The notes under the pieces are model-generated. The model searched no databases. It was given only the letters and a program-made list of their open reading frames with translations, and was not told the origin of the DNA. From NCBI RefSeq assembly GCF_900100335.1, contig NZ_FNFE01000002.1, forward strand, positions 496,001-560,000: a stretch of 64,000 bases of DNA. The letters are read 5' to 3'. Of this stretch, positions 52,951 to 63,204 are shown piece after piece (within the stretch, counting starts at the first letter, position 1; each line of letters starts with the position of its first letter). This DNA is from Natronorubrum texcoconense. GTDB lineage: Archaea > Halobacteriota > Halobacteria > Halobacteriales > Natrialbaceae. Made by a program: the position numbers and the translations under genes.

Positions 52951-55062
52951 CTACTTGATCTTCTCGCCGATTTCGGCGTCGCCGTGAGTCGTCAGCAGGT
53001 CGGCCTCCTCGCCCGCGGCGAGGATCATCCCGTTGGACTCCACGCCGAACAGCTCCGCGGGCTCCATGTTCGCGAGGAGCACGCAGTTCGTCCCCGGCAA
53101 CTCGTCGAGATCGTGTAGCTGCTTGATCCCCGCGACGACCTGTCGCGTCTCGAAGCCGATATCGACCTCGAGTTTGGCGAGATCGTCCGCGCCCTCGATC
53201 CCCTCGGCCGATTCGATCCGGCCGACGCGGATGTCCAATTCCTGGAAGTCCTCGAATCCGATCCGGTCCTCGAGGAGCGGCTCGAGGTCGCCTGTGTCTG
53301 TCATATCACCGGATTCGTCTGCGTCGGTGTCGTCAGTTTCGGTTTCTCCCTCGTCGGACTCGTCCTCGTCGTCCGCGGCCGCTTCGACCCGCTCCTCGAG
53401 CTTTCGAGTGAGTTCCTCGACGCGCTCGTCCTCGATCTTCTCGAAGAGTTCGCCGGGTTCGTCGAAGGTTCGTGGTGGTGCCTCGAGGGCGTCCTCGAGG
53501 TGGGCGTCCGCGACCTCGCCGTCCTCGCCGATCTGCTCCCAGAGCAGCTGAGATTTATCCGGCGTGATCGGCTCGAGGAGGACGCCGACGGCCTTGGCGA
53601 GTTGGACGCAGTCGCGGATGACCTGCGCCGCCCGCTCCGGCTCCTCGTCCGTGAGTTTCCAGGGCTCGTTGCCCTGAATGTACTCGTTACCGAACTGGGC
53701 GAGTCGCGTCGCGGCGTGTCCGACCCCGCGGAGGTCGTAGTCGTTGACCGCCTCGCGGGTCTCGCCGATCGCGCCCTCGATACGCTCGTGGACTTCCTCG
53801 GAGACGTCCGCCTCTGGCGTCCCCTCGTAGTTCCGGTAGGCGAACAGGAGCGAGCGGTACCAGAAGTTGCCGACCGTTCCGACGAGTTCGCCGTTGACCT
53901 TCTCCTGGAACGCCTCCCAGGAGAAGTCGACGTCCTGCTGGAGGCCGCCCGTTGTCGTCAGGTAGTAGCGCAGGAGGTCGGGGTGGAAGCCCTCGTCTAG
54001 ATACTCTTTCGCCCAGATTGCCCGGTTTCGACTGGTCGAGAGCCCCTTGCCATTGATCGTGATAAACCCGGTCGCCGCGATTCCTCGCGGTGCGTTGTAA
54101 CCGGCACCCTCGAGCATCGCCGGCCAAAAGATGGCGTGGTGCTGGATGATGTCCCGGCCGATGACGTGGACGATATCGCCGTCGTCCTTCCAGACGCGCT
54201 CCCAATCGTACTCGTCGGTGCCGACGCGTTCGGAGTACTGTTTGGTCGAAGCGATGTACTCGATCGGGGCGTCGACCCAGACGTAGAGGACGAGGTCGTC
54301 GCCGTCACTGTCCGCTCCGTTGGGATAATCGATCCCCCAGTCCATATCCCGCGTAATACACCAGTCTTGCAGGCCGTCTTCGATCCACTGCCGGGGCTGG
54401 TTGCGCGCGTTCGAGGTTCCCTCGAGACCGTCGAGGAACTCGGTCAGATAGTCGGTGAACGCCGAGACCTCGAAGAATTTGTGCGCTCGCTGTCGGTACT
54501 CGGCCGGGTTGCCGGTGATCGTACTCTCCGGGTTCTCGACCTCGCCGGGCTCTAAGTGGCGCTGACAACCCTCGTCGCACTCGTCGCCGCGGGCCTTCTC
54601 GCCGCAGTAGGGACAGGTCCCGACGACGTAGCGGTCGGGGAGGTACTGGTCGGCGTCGGGATCGTAGGCGACCTGAATCTCCTTCTCGTAGATGTGGCCC
54701 GCCTCGTCCAGCGTTCGGACGATCTCCTGGGTCAGTTCCGTGTTCGTCTCGTCGTGGGTGTGCCCGTAGTTGTCGAAGTCGACGTTGAACTTCGGGAACG
54801 TCTCCTCGTACTGGCGGTGCCAGTCCAGCGCGAAATCCGCAGGGTCGACGCCCTCCTGTTCGGCGTTGACGGCCACCGGGGTGCCGTGCATGTCGGAGCC
54901 GCAGACGTAGGCCGTCTCCTGACCCAGCGTCTCGAGCGAGCGGTTGAACGCGTCGGCGCCGATGTACCCCCGCAGGTGGCCGATGTGCAGGTCGCCGTTG
55001 GCGTACGGCAACCCGCAGGTCACGACCGCGGGTCTGTCCGTCGGAAATTCGTCGGTGCTCAT
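52951..55062 (-). CDS. metG: methionyl-tRNA synthetase with C-terminal tRNA-binding domain
   Basis: 703 residues. Charges both initiator and elongator tRNA-Met. GLPYANGDLHIGHLRGYI has the HIGH motif; the zinc knuckle is CPYCGEKARGDECDEGC; the KMSKS equivalent reads NGKGLSTSRN, an altered form. A Glu/Asp-rich linker (about residues 555-600) leads to an EMAP/Trbp111-type domain (DIRVGRIESAEGIEGADDLAKLEVDIGFETRQVVAGI). The initiator tRNA is encoded at 15460-15534. Confidence 0.95.
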   Translation of the reverse strand: MSTDEFPTDRPAVVTCGLPYANGDLHIGHLRGYIGADAFNRSLETLGQETAYVCGSDMHGTPVAVNAEQEGVDPADFALDWHRQYEETFPKFNVDFDNYGHTHDETNTELTQEIVRTLDEAGHIYEKEIQVAYDPDADQYLPDRYVVGTCPYCGEKARGDECDEGCQRHLEPGEVENPESTITGNPAEYRQRAHKFFEVSAFTDYLTEFLDGLEGTSNARNQPRQWIEDGLQDWCITRDMDWGIDYPNGADSDGDDLVLYVWVDAPIEYIASTKQYSERVGTDEYDWERVWKDDGDIVHVIGRDIIQHHAIFWPAMLEGAGYNAPRGIAATGFITINGKGLSTSRNRAIWAKEYLDEGFHPDLLRYYLTTTGGLQQDVDFSWEAFQEKVNGELVGTVGNFWYRSLLFAYRNYEGTPEADVSEEVHERIEGAIGETREAVNDYDLRGVGHAATRLAQFGNEYIQGNEPWKLTDEEPERAAQVIRDCVQLAKAVGVLLEPITPDKSQLLWEQIGEDGEVADAHLEDALEAPPRTFDEPGELFEKIEDERVEELTRKLEERVEAAADDEDESDEGETETDDTDADESGDMTDTGDLEPLLEDRIGFEDFQELDIRVGRIESAEGIEGADDLAKLEVDIGFETRQVVAGIKQLHDLDELPGTNCVLLANMEPAELFGVESNGMILAAGEEADLLTTHGDAEIGEKIK

Positions 55063-55473
55063 ATCTGTGTGGTGTCGGTGGCGGGCGTAAAACCCGCCGG
55101 TTTTCGGTCGTCGGTCGATTCGCGAGCGATACCGGTCGCTTTCGGGCGAGCGGTCGAGACTGACTCGAGTTTCGGCGCCACGCGACCGTCGTATGACCGA
55201 CGTGTTCGCAGCGTTCCACTCGGTGCGGTACCGTCGCTACGGGCGCATCAGAAAAGCGTCGCGGACGGTACGCGTCCTCATTGGTTCGGTGTAGTCAGTA
55301 TAACCTCCTAAATGTTTGGCTCTGTGACTCGAGTGTCGTCTCTTCTTGCATTCCGATCGAGTGCTCGTCTGGTACGATTTGGAAATTTGTATTTCAACGT
55401 CGGTGAAATGGAAAGTATTGTTTATATACGGACCACAAGCCCGGATTTCCGGACTCGACGATCACGTACCGTT
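55063..55473. other. long intergenic region between metG and the SNF transporter
   Basis: About 410 bases. The metG-proximal part is GC-rich. From 55290 the sequence is AT-rich, with a TATA-like GTTTATATAC at 55419-55428 and a near-palindrome CCGGATTTCCGG at 55443-55454. No gene was recognised. Confidence 0.5.
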
Positions 55474-55481
55474 TTGACATA
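55474..55481 (+). promoter_or_regulatory. TATA box of the SNF transporter gene
   Basis: TGACATAT, about 21-28 bases before ATG 55502, supports a leaderless transcript; GTTTATATAC at 55419 could be a second promoter. Confidence 0.5.
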
Positions 55482-55501
55482 TACGGTAACACACCCCAGG
55501 T

Positions 55502-56869
55502 ATGAGCTCCGTCGATATCCCGCGCGAACAGTGGGCGACTCGAGTCGGTTTCATCTTCGCGGCCGTCGGCAGCGCCGTCGGCCTCGGGAACATCTGGCGG
55601 TTCCCGTTCCAGGTGGGACAGGAGGGGGGTGCCGGTTTCCTGCTGATGTACCTGCTGTTTATCGTCCTCATCGGCTTCCCGGCGATGCTCGTCGAGTTCG
55701 TCGTCGGTCGCCGCACCGAACGTAACCCCGTCGGCGCGCTCAAAGAGATCGGCTCCGGCGTCTGGCAGTACGTCGGTTGGATCTTCATCGCGACCGGCTT
55801 CGTCATCCTGTCGTACTACAGCGTCGTCGCCGGCTGGACGATCCGCTACACGATCCTTGGACTACAGGACGGCTACATCGCCGACGCCGCCGAGGCCGAG
55901 GGACAGTTCGTCACGCTCGCGAGCGGGCTCGACGCGATCCTCTTTCACGCACTCTTCATGGCCGCCGTGATCGCCATCGTCGCCGTCGGGATCGAACGCG
56001 GGATCGAACTCGCGGTGAAGGTGATGGTTCCCGCGATCATCGTCATCACCATCGGGCTGGCGATCTACGCCGCAACCCTGCCGGGCGCGGGCGAGGCCTA
56101 CAGCTACTACCTCTCTCCCGAGTGGGGCGTCATCGCCGACAACTGGCAGAGCATCGTCCCTGCCGCGGCCGGTCAGGCCTTCTTCACCCTCTCGCTCGGC
56201 ATGGGGGTGATGATCACGTACGCGTCCTATCTCGGCGAGGACCGTAACCTCGCGGAGGACGGCGCGATCATCATCGGCTTCGACACCTCGATCGCCTTTA
56301 TTACCGGCCTGATCGTCTTCCCGATCCTCTTCACCGCGGGCGTCGATCCGGCCGACCCCGGCGCGGGTGCGATCTTCGTCTCGCTGGCCGCCGCGTTCGG
56401 TGACCTCACGCTCGGCTGGCTGATCGGGGCCGTCTTCTTCGGCACCGTCGCCATCGCCGCGCTCTCGAGTGCGATCAGTCTCATGGAGGTCGTCGTCTCT
56501 TACATCATCGACGAGCGCGGTATCAGCCGACCCACGGCCGCGATCGGCATCGGCGGCGCGATGTTCCTGCTCGGCGTTCCGTCGGCCTACGATCTCGTCC
56601 TGCTCGATCTCTTCGACCTCTTCGCCGACCAGATCCTCCTGGTGCTCGGAGGCCTCCTGCTCATGATCCTCGTCGGCTGGTCCCTCCCCGACCTCGCGGT
56701 CGACGAACTACAGCGCGGGATCGGTGATCTCGGCTCGCTCGGCCCGGCCTGGATCTGGGCCGTCAGGATCCCCGTCATCCTCGTGTTGCTCGTCGCGCTC
56801 GTACTCGGGATTCTCGACTACTACGAGTTCCTCACCGGTCCCTTCGCCGAGTGGGTCGGCGACCAGTAG
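55502..56869 (+). CDS. SNF-family sodium-dependent transporter
   Basis: 455 residues with about 11-12 helices. The first helix FIFAAVGSAVGLGNIWRFPFQVGQEGGAGFLLMYL carries the Na+ and substrate-binding residues of the neurotransmitter:sodium symporter family. LSLGMGVMITYASYLGEDRNL (helix 6 region) and AIAALSSAISLMEVVVSYIIDE (helix 8 region) are also conserved. Such transporters usually import amino acids; the substrate is not determinable. The gene stands alone with its own promoter. Confidence 0.92.
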   Translation: MSSVDIPREQWATRVGFIFAAVGSAVGLGNIWRFPFQVGQEGGAGFLLMYLLFIVLIGFPAMLVEFVVGRRTERNPVGALKEIGSGVWQYVGWIFIATGFVILSYYSVVAGWTIRYTILGLQDGYIADAAEAEGQFVTLASGLDAILFHALFMAAVIAIVAVGIERGIELAVKVMVPAIIVITIGLAIYAATLPGAGEAYSYYLSPEWGVIADNWQSIVPAAAGQAFFTLSLGMGVMITYASYLGEDRNLAEDGAIIIGFDTSIAFITGLIVFPILFTAGVDPADPGAGAIFVSLAAAFGDLTLGWLIGAVFFGTVAIAALSSAISLMEVVVSYIIDERGISRPTAAIGIGGAMFLLGVPSAYDLVLLDLFDLFADQILLVLGGLLLMILVGWSLPDLAVDELQRGIGDLGSLGPAWIWAVRIPVILVLLVALVLGILDYYEFLTGPFAEWVGDQ

Positions 56870-56878
56870 TCGCCCGCG

Positions 56879-57229
56879 TTAGCCGTCCCTCTGCCCCTCC
56901 ACACCCTCGACGCCCGTCTCGTTCCAGATCGACGGGAGCAGGTCCAGTCGGTCCGCGAGCAACAGCCCGACGCCGAGAAGCAACGAGCCGAAGAACGCGA
57001 CGACGAACGCGCCACCGCCAGGGACGATCACGAGCACGACGGCGGCACCGACCCACGACAGCCAGGCCAGCGCCTCCCAGGGCCGACCGCCGTAGAGCCG
57101 CCAACTCGAGAGCGAGAGCGCGAAGCCGCCGAGCGCGGCCGCCACGACGATCCCCTCGAGAGCCGTCGACGCCGCGATGATCGCTGCGAAGCCGACGATC
57201 GCGACGCCGTCGATTCGATCCATTGCCAT
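56879..57229 (-). CDS. small membrane protein of unknown function
   Basis: 116 residues with four hydrophobic segments: VAIVGFAAIIAASTALEGIVVAAALGGFALSL, EALAWLSWVGAAVVLVIVP and GAFVVAFFGSLLLGVGLLLADRL, then a hydrophilic tail. The start is 57229 or 57223 (MDRIDG). It is convergent with the SNF transporter 10 bases away. No family is recognised beyond general haloarchaeal membrane proteins. Confidence 0.6.
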   Translation of the reverse strand: MAMDRIDGVAIVGFAAIIAASTALEGIVVAAALGGFALSLSSWRLYGGRPWEALAWLSWVGAAVVLVIVPGGGAFVVAFFGSLLLGVGLLLADRLDLLPSIWNETGVEGVEGQRDG

Positions 57230-57492
57230 ACTCGAGTCTTTCAGCGGCAGGGCAAACAGCTACCGATTGCTCGCGGTTCGACCACGTATCGATTTGTCGC
57301 TAGTGCTGGTCCCACGACTCACTAGCCAGCAGCTCTGTGGCGGTGGCGCGCGCTGTCGGTCGACGGAGCGAAAGCGACGGCGACCGGCGAAAACGTGCGA
57401 GTGAATCGGTTGGGGAGGATGTGGAGCCCCTAGTCGCCAGTATGTGCAGCGTGCTCACGTTCATTTCCGAAGCGACTGTACTCGAGACCGCC

Positions 57493-58578
57493 TCAATCGT
57501 CACTTACGACGGGCACGCTCGCGCGCACCTCGAGTCGATCCAGATCCCCGATAAACGACGCCAGCATCTCCCGCGTCACGTGGGGCATACAGACCACCCG
57601 CAACTCGCCCGTCCCCGTCCGGGAGATCCGCCATCCCTCGTCCCGCAGCGCGTCGAACGTCGACCGCGGCAGGTCGGCCGCGACCAGCGGCAGGGTCGGG
57701 TCGACGACGTCGTAGCCCCGTTTCTCGAGGGCGTCCGCGAGCCACTCGGCATTGTGCTGTGAGCGGACGTATTGCTGGCGGTAGCCGTCGGGCCACAGCT
57801 CGTCCATCGCCGCCACGGCGCTGGCGACCCCCGCCCCGGACCGCGTTCCCGTCAGCGTCGCCTGCGAGGTCGACTCGAGGTATGGCGTGTCGACCGCGAG
57901 CTCGTCGAGCAGGTGGTCCGAGCGAACCAACAGCCCGCCGGCGGGGACTGCGGCCTGGCCCATCTTGTGGGGATCGATCGCCATCGTGTCGACCGCGGCG
58001 TGGCCGAAGTGCCACTCGTGGTCGGTAAACGGCAGGACGAACCCGCCCCAAGCGGCGTCGACGTGCAACAGCGCCCCGACCGACCGAGCGATCTCGCCGA
58101 GTTCGGGGATCGGATCGACGCGGCCGTACTCGGTCGTCCCCGCGACGCCGACCACCATGGCCGTCTCCGCATCGACGCAGGAGCGGACGGCCTCGAGATC
58201 GGCCCGAAAGTCGTCGTCCGTCGGCACGATACGCAACTCCACGCCGAGGACGTCGGCGGCCTTCTGAAAACTGAAGTGGCCCGATTCGGGCATGACGACG
58301 TTCGGCGTCCGCGTCTCCGCGCGGTCGCGAGCGATCCGGATCGCCTGAATGTTCGCTTCCGTCCCCCCGCTGGCGACGTAGCCGGATGGGTCCTCGAGCC
58401 CGGCAATCTCCCCCAACGTGGCGATCGCATCCTTCTCGAGGGCCGCCACGTTCGGATACGTCCCCGGATCGCCGGGGTTCGTCGCGAGAAAGCGTTCGGC
58501 CGCCTCGCGTGCGACCGGGTGGGGCGCCGTACACATCGACGAGAGCACCCGATCGAACGACTGCGGCTCGATTTGCAT
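57493..58578 (-). CDS. mfnA: MfnA-type L-tyrosine/L-aspartate decarboxylase
   Basis: 361-residue PLP-dependent group II decarboxylase. [48 protein letters not shown] matches the archaeal MfnA N-terminus. [20 protein letters not shown] binds [16 protein letters not shown] has the conserved Asp, and [19 protein letters not shown] carries the PLP Lys. In organisms without methanofuran this enzyme more likely makes beta-alanine from aspartate for coenzyme A, which would link it to coaBC. The start at 58578 is chosen by family length; an ATG at 58641 is possible. Confidence 0.92.
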   Translation of the reverse strand: MQIEPQSFDRVLSSMCTAPHPVAREAAERFLATNPGDPGTYPNVAALEKDAIATLGEIAGLEDPSGYVASGGTEANIQAIRIARDRAETRTPNVVMPESGHFSFQKAADVLGVELRIVPTDDDFRADLEAVRSCVDAETAMVVGVAGTTEYGRVDPIPELGEIARSVGALLHVDAAWGGFVLPFTDHEWHFGHAAVDTMAIDPHKMGQAAVPAGGLLVRSDHLLDELAVDTPYLESTSQATLTGTRSGAGVASAVAAMDELWPDGYRQQYVRSQHNAEWLADALEKRGYDVVDPTLPLVAADLPRSTFDALRDEGWRISRTGTGELRVVCMPHVTREMLASFIGDLDRLEVRASVPVVSDD

Positions 58579-58718
58579 ATCACGCACAAGAACGTTCACC
58601 GGTTTCAACGTTGCGTTTAGCGCTGACACGTCCGTTTTCATACACTCGGAGAAACCGACTCGCGGTTGTCGTTGCGCTCGAGCGTCGCCGCGACTGTGTC
58701 GAGCAATCTGCAGGCACT

Positions 58719-58724
58719 AAAAAA
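58719..58724 (-). terminator. T6 tract after ppsA
   Basis: Six T on the minus strand (GGTTTTTTAG) begin 23 bases after the ppsA stop, in GC-rich surroundings. Confidence 0.5.
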
Positions 58725-58746
58725 CCGTTCGACGGCGACCGCGGCG

Positions 58747-61092
58747 TCAGCGAACCGAATCGAGCAACAGCTTCTGTTCGGTCCGCTTGACTTCGTGCTG
58801 GACGTCGCGAACGGCGTCGATGTTCGCCGAGATCGAACTCACGCCCTCGTCGACGAGGAACTGAACCATCTCCGGTTTGGAGCCGGCCTGGCCGCAGATG
58901 CTCGTCTCGACGTCGTGTTCGCGGCAGGTCTCGATGACGTTCCCGATCAGTCGCAGGATGGCCGGATGGAGTTCGTCGAAGCGGTCGGCGACGTGCTCGT
59001 TGTTCCGGTCGACCGCGAGCGTGTACTGGGTGAGATCGTTGGTGCCGAAAGAGGCGAAGTCGATCCCCGCCTCGGCCATCCCTTCGATCGACAGCGCGGA
59101 AGCCGGCGTCTCGATCATCGCACCCCACTTGCGCTTTGTGTGGTCGATGCCTGCCTTCTCCATCTGCCGCTTGGCCTGATAGATGTCTTCGGCGTCGTTG
59201 ACCAGCGGGAACATGATCTCGACGTTGTCGTAGCCCATCTCGTACAGTCGGCGGAACGCCTCGAGTTCGTGGGCGAAGACCTCGGGTCGGTCGAGCGAGC
59301 GTCGAATCCCGCGATAGCCGAGCATCGGGTTGTGCTCTTTCGGCTCGTTCTCGCCGCCCTCGAGCTGGCGGAACTCGTCGGTGGGCGCGTCGAGCGTGCG
59401 AACGCGGACGGGACGGGGATAGAACTCGTCGGCGACGCCACGGATACCCTCGACGAGCTCCGTAATGTAGGCGTCCTCGCCGTTTTCCTCGATGTACTTG
59501 GCGGGCGTCTGGTTCAGCGAGAGGATCATGTGCTCCGTGCGGAGCAGGCCGACGCCGTCGGCACCTGTCGCGGCCGCGCGTTCGGCGGCCTCGGGGATCG
59601 AGACGTTGACCTTCACCTCGGTTGCGGTCATCGGCTTGACCGGCGACTGCGGACGAACTTCTTCGACGGGTTCGGTCTCCTCGTCCGGTTCGACCTTCTG
59701 GCCCTCGAGCACCGCGCCCTTGTCGCCGTCGAGCGTGACGAGTTGGCCGTCCTCCAAGACGGTCGTGGCGTTCGTCGTGCCGACGATGGCCGGCACGCCC
59801 AGTTCGCGGGAGACGATGGCGGCGTGGCTGGTCATGCCGCCCTCGTCCGTGATGATCCCCGAGGCGCGTTTCATCGCGGGGACCATATCCGGCATCGTCA
59901 TCTCGGTGACGATGATGTCACCTTCCTTGACCTTGTCCAGATCGTCGAGTTTCAGGACGATCTGTGCGGCCCCGCTGACGGTGCCCGGACTCGAGCCGAG
60001 TCCGTCGACGATGACGTCCCCGGAACTGGCGCTCGAGCCGCCGTCACCGCCCGATTCGACCTGCATGCCGCCGCTGCCACTGCCGTCGGTGACACCCTTC
60101 GCGGCGTCGACGACACCGCTCGCGTCGGGCGCCTCGGCTCCGTTTCCGCTCTCGTCGATGGTGGTGATCGGTCTGGACTGCAGCATGTAGACGTCGCCGT
60201 CGACGATGGCCCACTCGACGTCCTGCGGGGTGTCGTAGTGGTTCTCGACGCGCTCACCGAGTTCGACGAGTGTGGCGATTTCGTCGTCGCTGAGCACGCG
60301 GGCGTTTCGTTTGTCCGCGGGCACCTCGCGCTCGACGGTTTCGCCCGTCTCCTCGTCCTTTTCGTGCATCACCTTCTTCTCGGCGACGGTGACATCGGTC
60401 TCGTCGTCGTTGCGCGGGACGACGTAGTTGTCGGGAGAGACAGCCCCCGAGACGACGGCTTCGCCCAGCCCCCACGCGGCCTCGATGATCATCGTCGGAT
60501 CGCCCGTCGAGGGGTGGCTCGTGAACATCACGCCCGACTTCTCGGCGTCGACCATCTGCTGGACGACGACCGCGATGTTGACCGCGGAGTGGTCGAAGCC
60601 CTGCTCCTGGCGGTAGTAGATCGCCCGCTGGGTGAACAGCGAGGCCCAACACTCCCGGACGCGGTCCAGAAGCGCCTCCTCGGTCACGTTCAGGAACGTC
60701 TCCTGTTGGCCCGCGAAGGAGGCGTCGGGCAGGTCCTCGGCCGTCGCCGAGGATCGAACCGCGACGAACGCCTCGCCGTCGCCGACCTCGCGATAGGATG
60801 CGAGGATCTCCTCGCGCAGGTCGTCGGGGAACGGCGTCTCGAGGATGAGTTCCTGTGCGCGGTCGGCCGCGGTCGCGAGCGCGCTCGAGTCGTCGACGTC
60901 GACCTCGACGGCCTCGAACAACTCCTCGTCGATTTCGGCGTCTTCGATAAACGATCGATAGGTTCCGGCGGTTACCACGAATCCCGGCGGCACGGGCAGC
61001 CCAGCACCCGTAAGCTCGCCTAAGGAGGCGCCTTTGCCGCCGACCTTCTCGAGGTCGCCGGCACTGATCTCGTCCAGCCAGAGTACAGCCAT
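58747..61092 (-). CDS. ppsA: phosphoenolpyruvate synthase
   Basis: 781 residues. Converts pyruvate, ATP and water to PEP, AMP and phosphate (gluconeogenic direction). MAVLWLDEISAGDLEKVGGKGASLGEL starts the ATP-grasp domain; GIITDEGGMTSHAAIVSRELGVPAIVG has the phosphohistidine; an acidic Gly/Ser linker around residues 330-365 is unusual in length. The C-terminal barrel has RPVRVRTLDAPTDEFR, MLGYRGIRRSL, FASFGTNDLTQYTLAVDRN and the active-site Cys in SICGQAGS. The start at 61092 fits the family. Confidence 0.95.
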   Translation of the reverse strand: MAVLWLDEISAGDLEKVGGKGASLGELTGAGLPVPPGFVVTAGTYRSFIEDAEIDEELFEAVEVDVDDSSALATAADRAQELILETPFPDDLREEILASYREVGDGEAFVAVRSSATAEDLPDASFAGQQETFLNVTEEALLDRVRECWASLFTQRAIYYRQEQGFDHSAVNIAVVVQQMVDAEKSGVMFTSHPSTGDPTMIIEAAWGLGEAVVSGAVSPDNYVVPRNDDETDVTVAEKKVMHEKDEETGETVEREVPADKRNARVLSDDEIATLVELGERVENHYDTPQDVEWAIVDGDVYMLQSRPITTIDESGNGAEAPDASGVVDAAKGVTDGSGSGGMQVESGGDGGSSASSGDVIVDGLGSSPGTVSGAAQIVLKLDDLDKVKEGDIIVTEMTMPDMVPAMKRASGIITDEGGMTSHAAIVSRELGVPAIVGTTNATTVLEDGQLVTLDGDKGAVLEGQKVEPDEETEPVEEVRPQSPVKPMTATEVKVNVSIPEAAERAAATGADGVGLLRTEHMILSLNQTPAKYIEENGEDAYITELVEGIRGVADEFYPRPVRVRTLDAPTDEFRQLEGGENEPKEHNPMLGYRGIRRSLDRPEVFAHELEAFRRLYEMGYDNVEIMFPLVNDAEDIYQAKRQMEKAGIDHTKRKWGAMIETPASALSIEGMAEAGIDFASFGTNDLTQYTLAVDRNNEHVADRFDELHPAILRLIGNVIETCREHDVETSICGQAGSKPEMVQFLVDEGVSSISANIDAVRDVQHEVKRTEQKLLLDSVR

Positions 61093-61249
61093 CTCTAGTG
61101 GCGTGGACACTCGAACGAATAAAAAGGGTTGCGAACAGTCGCGCCGATTCGCAACTCGGGACCGAATGAGTTTCGACGGTAGGCGCCGGTTTATCGCCGG
61201 TTCCGGCAATTCTTCCCGGCCGGCGTCGGTCGGCTCGTCGGTTGCGCTC

Positions 61250-62098
61250 CTACACGTTCCGGGCGATCGTCAGGTAGCCCGTGTGCCCGACCGGCGCGGT
61301 CGACGGTCGCGAGCCCCGGTCGTCGAACTGCATCTCCCGCTGGATGGTCTCGCGGGTCCGGACGTCCGACAGGCCGGCCTCGCGGGCCGTCTCGACGACC
61401 GCACGAGTCGACTCGATGAAGGGGCTGTAGACCGCGACGAACCCGCCCTCGACCAGTAGGTCGGGAGCGTGTTCGACCAGATCCGCGGCGTCGCCGGTGT
61501 CGAGCGTCATGACATCGAACGACGACTCCTCGAGGTCGTCGACTTCCGCGGTCAGGTCGCCCGTGCGGATGTCGACGGCCTCGGCGACTCCGCCCAACTT
61601 CATGTTCTCGCGCGCGACGTCGGCGAACTCCGGGTCGCGCTCGTAGGTCACGACCGACGCCCCGGCGCGGGCCATCGACGCCGAGAGCACGCCCGTTCCG
61701 GTGCCGGTGTCGAGCACCCGGTCTCCCTGTGCGATCCCCGTCTCGCCGATGATCAGGCCGATGTCGCGGGGAACCATCGGCGCACCCGTGCGCTCGAAGT
61801 GGTGAAAGAGGTCCGGGCCGCGCAGTCTGCGGACCCGAAACTCGTCGCCCAGATGGGTCTCGATCGTGTCGCCCGGCTGGACGTCTTCGGGCACCTCGAG
61901 GACGCCCAGATCGGTCCCCTGCTCCGCGCCGGGTTCGACGAGGTAGTTCCGGTCCTCGCGGACCAGCAAGACGGGAACGCGATCGCTCCCGACGTCGGGT
62001 TCGGCCTCGTCGCCGGCTCCGGCTTCCGCATCTGCTTCCGCTTCAGCGTCGCTCGTAGCGTCGTCGACGTCCGAATCGCGCTTGCTCACGCGCGTCAC
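61250..62098 (-). CDS. trmI: tRNA (adenine-57/58-N1)-methyltransferase TrmI
   Basis: 282 residues. An acidic N-terminal tail is followed by a beta-barrel N-domain ([15 protein letters not shown] ... [45 protein letters not shown]). The Rossmann SAM-binding core includes [39 protein letters not shown]. Archaeal TrmI methylates A57 and A58 in the T-loop of tRNA. The GTG start at 62098 overlaps the stop of the upstream NAC gene (GTGA), so the two are translationally coupled. Confidence 0.92.
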   Translation of the reverse strand: MTRVSKRDSDVDDATSDAEAEADAEAGAGDEAEPDVGSDRVPVLLVREDRNYLVEPGAEQGTDLGVLEVPEDVQPGDTIETHLGDEFRVRRLRGPDLFHHFERTGAPMVPRDIGLIIGETGIAQGDRVLDTGTGTGVLSASMARAGASVVTYERDPEFADVARENMKLGGVAEAVDIRTGDLTAEVDDLEESSFDVMTLDTGDAADLVEHAPDLLVEGGFVAVYSPFIESTRAVVETAREAGLSDVRTRETIQREMQFDDRGSRPSTAPVGHTGYLTIARNV

Positions 62099-62478
62099 TC
62101 GAGGGATTCGACTGCTGCGGCGAGGTCGCCGTCGACGTCCTCGAGTGCTGCGCGGGCCTCGTCCTCGCTGACGCCGGTACGGGTCGCGACGAGCTCGACG
62201 TCGTCGTCAGGGATCGCGCTGCCGGCATCCGCGTCGCCACCGGCGTCGGCGCTCCCGCCTGCGGCACCGGACTCGACCTGTTCCGGCGAGCCGATGACCT
62301 GGTAGGTCTCCTGGCCGCGGGCGTCCATCTTCGTGACTTCGGCGTCGTTGAAGACGAGGTCGTACTCGTCCGTGCGGATAATAACCTCCTCGGCATCGAT
62401 ATCCTCGACGTCGATCCCCATCTGTTCCATCATCTGTTCCATCTTTCGCGGGTTCAGTCCGCCGCCTCCTCCGAACAT
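62095..62478 (-). CDS. nac: nascent polypeptide-associated complex protein (alpha-NAC homologue)
   Basis: 127 residues. [63 protein letters not shown] is the archaeal NAC domain, which binds nascent chains on the ribosome. The C-terminal UBA domain reads [37 protein letters not shown] Gly/Ala/Ser linker joins the two. It is the first gene of a nac-trmI operon. Confidence 0.95.
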   Translation of the reverse strand: MFGGGGGLNPRKMEQMMEQMGIDVEDIDAEEVIIRTDEYDLVFNDAEVTKMDARGQETYQVIGSPEQVESGAAGGSADAGGDADAGSAIPDDDVELVATRTGVSEDEARAALEDVDGDLAAAVESLE

Positions 62479-62545
62479 ACCCGACACGTCGGCACCGGTG
62501 ACCTTTTACCCTGCGGTCTAGGGCGCCCAGCGGTGACCGATCCCC

Positions 62546-63064
62546 TCACGCGATCGCGGCGAGTCCGAGCAACGGGAGCGCGACGTAGACGGAGTGATAC
62601 AGGAGCGTCGACGCGCCGACGTGGAAGAGATATCGACGCCGCGGATACGAACTGACACCGGCGGGGATCGCGATCAATCCGCGACTCCACGGGATCACGT
62701 TCGTCCCGAAGACGGCGACGTCGCCGTAGCGGTCGAACCAGTCACCGACCCGGCGGAACCGGTCCGACGACGGATCGAAACTGAGGTAGGGGACTGCCGA
62801 GACGATCTCCTCGCCGTATCGTCTGCTTCCGGTGTAGACGGCGAACTGGCCGATCACGTGCGCGACCGTCACGAGGACGACGATCGTCGCGGCACCTACG
62901 TGGGTCGGGGTGGTGAGCACCACGTACCCCGAGAGGAACACGCTCGTCGGAAAGATCTTCCCGATAAGGGCGCCTTTCAAGACGAAGACGACGAACAGCG
63001 CCGGAAGACCGGCGACGCTGATCGCGGCGAGGGCGTACTCGAGCCAGAGCGTAGCGGACGACAT
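62546..63064 (-). CDS. DedA/SNARE-associated-like membrane protein
   Basis: 172 residues with four or five membrane segments. VLKGALIGKIFPTSVFLSGYVV and VTVAHVIGQFAVYTGSRRYGEEI are followed by DWFDRYGDVAVFGTNVIPWSRGLIAIPAGVSSYPRRRYLFHVGASTLLYHSV, which matches the DedA pattern (GR-x-IP-x-R...PAG). DedA-like proteins act in lipid flipping or membrane homeostasis. The start at 63064 is selected because the upstream frame is Arg/Pro-rich and unlike the family. Confidence 0.83.
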   Translation of the reverse strand: MSSATLWLEYALAAISVAGLPALFVVFVLKGALIGKIFPTSVFLSGYVVLTTPTHVGAATIVVLVTVAHVIGQFAVYTGSRRYGEEIVSAVPYLSFDPSSDRFRRVGDWFDRYGDVAVFGTNVIPWSRGLIAIPAGVSSYPRRRYLFHVGASTLLYHSVYVALPLLGLAAIA

Positions 63065-63204
63065 GGGTGGGGACGGTGTCGAGGGAACGGCGCGACACCG
63101 AACGTACGCGGTCAGTCGAACGGGACGAACATAAACAGTGGACCGTATTTTCCGATCCAGAAACACGTCGGATCGTCGGCTCCATCGAACCGTCTCGACC
63201 TCGT

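Noticed and set aside
57298-57326. 7-bp inverted repeat GCTAGTG ... CACTAGC as an operator
   Set aside because: It is about 70 bases upstream of the small membrane-protein start and over 160 from any other; short palindromes of this size are expected by chance.
58666-61023. 785-codon plus-strand open frame
   Set aside because: Complement of ppsA in the frame that avoids stops; it has no recognisable domain.
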